Below are positions 62,348 through 64,000 of a stretch of 64,000 nt of DNA, in pieces (within the stretch, counting starts at the first letter, position 1; every line of letters starts with the position of its first letter). The position numbers were made by a program, and so were the translations under genes. This stretch comes from Diplolepis rosae (taxonomy: Eukaryota; Arthropoda; Insecta; Hymenoptera; Diplolepididae), in NCBI GenBank assembly GCA_030998225.1, contig JAPYXD010000700.1, forward strand, positions 1 through 64,000, given 5' to 3'. The notes beneath the pieces were generated by a model. It ran no database searches, was not told the DNA's origin, and saw only the letters and a program-made list of their open reading frames with translations.

Positions 62348-64000
62348 GTATTGTCAAATAAGTTTTTTACACATATATCTCACATGTCAATTCAAAATAT
62401 CTTAAAAGTTGTTTAAAAATTTTATTTTTCGGGTTTTCGCGGTTTCAGGATCAGTATTTGCATTATGGAATTGCACTACCATAAATAAAACACTTTTGAA
62501 AAATTATTTCTAACAAAGATTTTTACGCATATATCTTATAGGTCATATTAAAATATCCAGAGTATCTTATTCTTCGCGTTATCGCGTAATTATGATTGGT
62601 AATTACATTACGGGAGTGATGTTCACTATAATTACAATACTTTTGACAAAGTATTTCTAACAAAGATTTTTATGCATATATCTTATAGGTCATATTAAAA
62701 AATGCAGAGTATCTTATTCTTAGCGTTATCGCGTAATTATGATTGGTAATTACATTACGGGCGTGATGTTCACTAAAAATAAAACACTTTTGAAAAAGTA
62801 TTTCTAACAAAGATTTTTACGCATATATCTTATAGGTCATATTAAAATATCCAGAGAATCTTAATCTTCGCCTTATAGCGTAATTATGATTGATAATTAC
62901 ATTACGGGCGTGGTGTTCACTAAAGATACAATACCTTTGTAAAAGTATTGTCAAATAAGCTTTTTACGCATATATCTCACATATCAATTTGAAATATCTT
63001 AAAAATTTTTTTAAAAAATTTTATTTTTCGGGTTTTCGCGTTTTCAGGATTAGTGATGGCATTATGGGATCGCTTTACTACAAATAAAATACTCTTGAAA
63101 AAGTATTGTCAACTAAGTTTTTTACGCATATATCTCACATGTCAATTCGAAATATCTTAAAAATTGTTTAAAAATTTTATTTTTCGGGTTTTCGCCGTTT
63201 CAGGATCAGTATTTGCATTATGGAAGTGCTCTACTGTAAATAAAACACTTTTGAAAAAGTATTTCTAACAAAGATTTTTACGCATATATCTTATAGGTCA
63301 AATTAAAAAATCCAGAGTATCTTATTCTTCGCGTTATCGCGTAATTATGATTGGTAATTACATTACGGGCGTGATGTTCATTAAAAATACAATACTTTTG
63401 AAAAAGTATTTCTAACAAATATTTTTATGCATATATCTTATAGGTCAAATTAAAAAATGCAGAGTATCTTATTCTTCGCGTTATCGCGTAATTATGATTG
63501 GTAATTACATTACGGGAGTGATGTTCACTAAAAATACAATACTTTTGAAAAAGTATTTCTAACAAAGATTTTTATGCATATATCTTATAGGTCAAACTAA
63601 AAAATGCAGAGTATCTTATTCTTCTCGTTATCGCGTAATTATGATTGGTAATTACATTACGGGCGTGATGTTCACTAGAAATACAATACTTTGGAAAAAG
63701 TATTTCTAACAAATATTTTTATGCATATATCTTATAGGTCAAATTAAAAAATGCAGAGTATCTTATTCTTCGCGTTATCGCGTAATTATGATTGGTAATT
63801 ACATTACGGGAGTGATGTTCACTAAAAATACAATACTTTTGAAAAAGTATTTCTAACAAAGATTTTTATGCATATATCTTATAGGTCAAACTAAAAAATG
63901 TAGAGTATCTTATTCTTCGCGTTATGGCGTAATTATGATTGGTAATTACATTACGGGCGTGATGTTCACTAAAAATACAATACTTTTGAAAAAGTATTTC
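62348..64000 (+). repeat. Array segment 20: mixed tail, continues past window
   Basis: Starts are B 62348; A 62504, 62651, 62798; B 62945, 63103; A 63259, 63406, 63553, 63700, 63847, 63994 (cut by the window end). The B-B pair carries TTAGTGATGGCATTATGGGATCG, like the diverged pairs at 10175/10334 and in the 1066-bp HOR. The array has no right edge in this window. Confidence 0.85.

Larger units (their letters stand above)
69..64000 (+). repeat. Satellite DNA array, A (147 bp) and B (156 bp) monomers
   Basis: Head-to-tail monomers run to the window end without inversion, unique spacer or inserted element. Spacing between successive GTATT junctions is 147 bp for family A and usually 156 bp for family B. 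Both start with a junction dyad followed by a TTTTTA(C/T)GCATATATCT core. Both end in an ATACAATACTTTTGAAAAA-like segment, so they descend from one ancestor and differ centrally. Hand tiling gives about 290 A/A2 and 136 B units. The regular tandem layout, low G+C and lack of genes fit a centromeric or pericentromeric satellite. The location is inference. Confidence 0.97.

Overview
The window is one AT-rich satellite DNA array (I estimate about 27% G+C from two representative monomers). I see no gene, RNA gene, transposon or CRISPR array in it. The only sequence that does not look like satellite is the first ~68 bases, so the window appears to begin at the left edge of the array. Such an array points to a eukaryotic nuclear genome, at a centromeric, pericentromeric or other heterochromatic block. 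I cannot name the species or the satellite.

Two related monomer families, all in the same orientation, fill the array. Family A is 147 bp. Family B is 156 bp, with variants of about 154-160 bp. They share roughly the first 50 bases and the last 25, and differ in the middle. A diverged A subfamily, called A2 here, recurs mostly next to B monomers. Hand tiling from the shared junction motif gives about 290 A/A2 and 136 B monomers. Monomer starts quoted below are the G of GTATT (or its variant) in the junction dyad AATACTTTT-GA-AAAAGTATT.

The monomers form several higher-order repeats (HORs). Positions 69-7751 are an A/B mosaic with a 900-bp hexamer. Positions 7752-14658 hold older, more diverged 757-768 bp and 743-bp pentamers. 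Positions 14659-33950 are a patchwork of shared blocks, including a 1047-bp heptamer and an often reused ~1 kb block. Positions 33951-35926 hold two units of a ~1066-bp heptamer (A-B-B-A2-B-A-B). That heptamer is expanded to six units at 40085-46332 and again at 48417-54661. The second expansion exists because 39842-48173 was copied in tandem as 48174-56501 (8332 and 8328 bp). Positions 57636-62347 are 32 consecutive A monomers with no B, followed by a mixed tail to the window end.

Nothing here acts as a gene set. The open frames present are by-products of monomer lengths divisible by three. The interest lies in array structure: nested unequal-crossover products, A/B recombinant monomers, conserved dyads in each A monomer, and a compact cluster of G-to-T and C-to-A changes in one duplicated copy.
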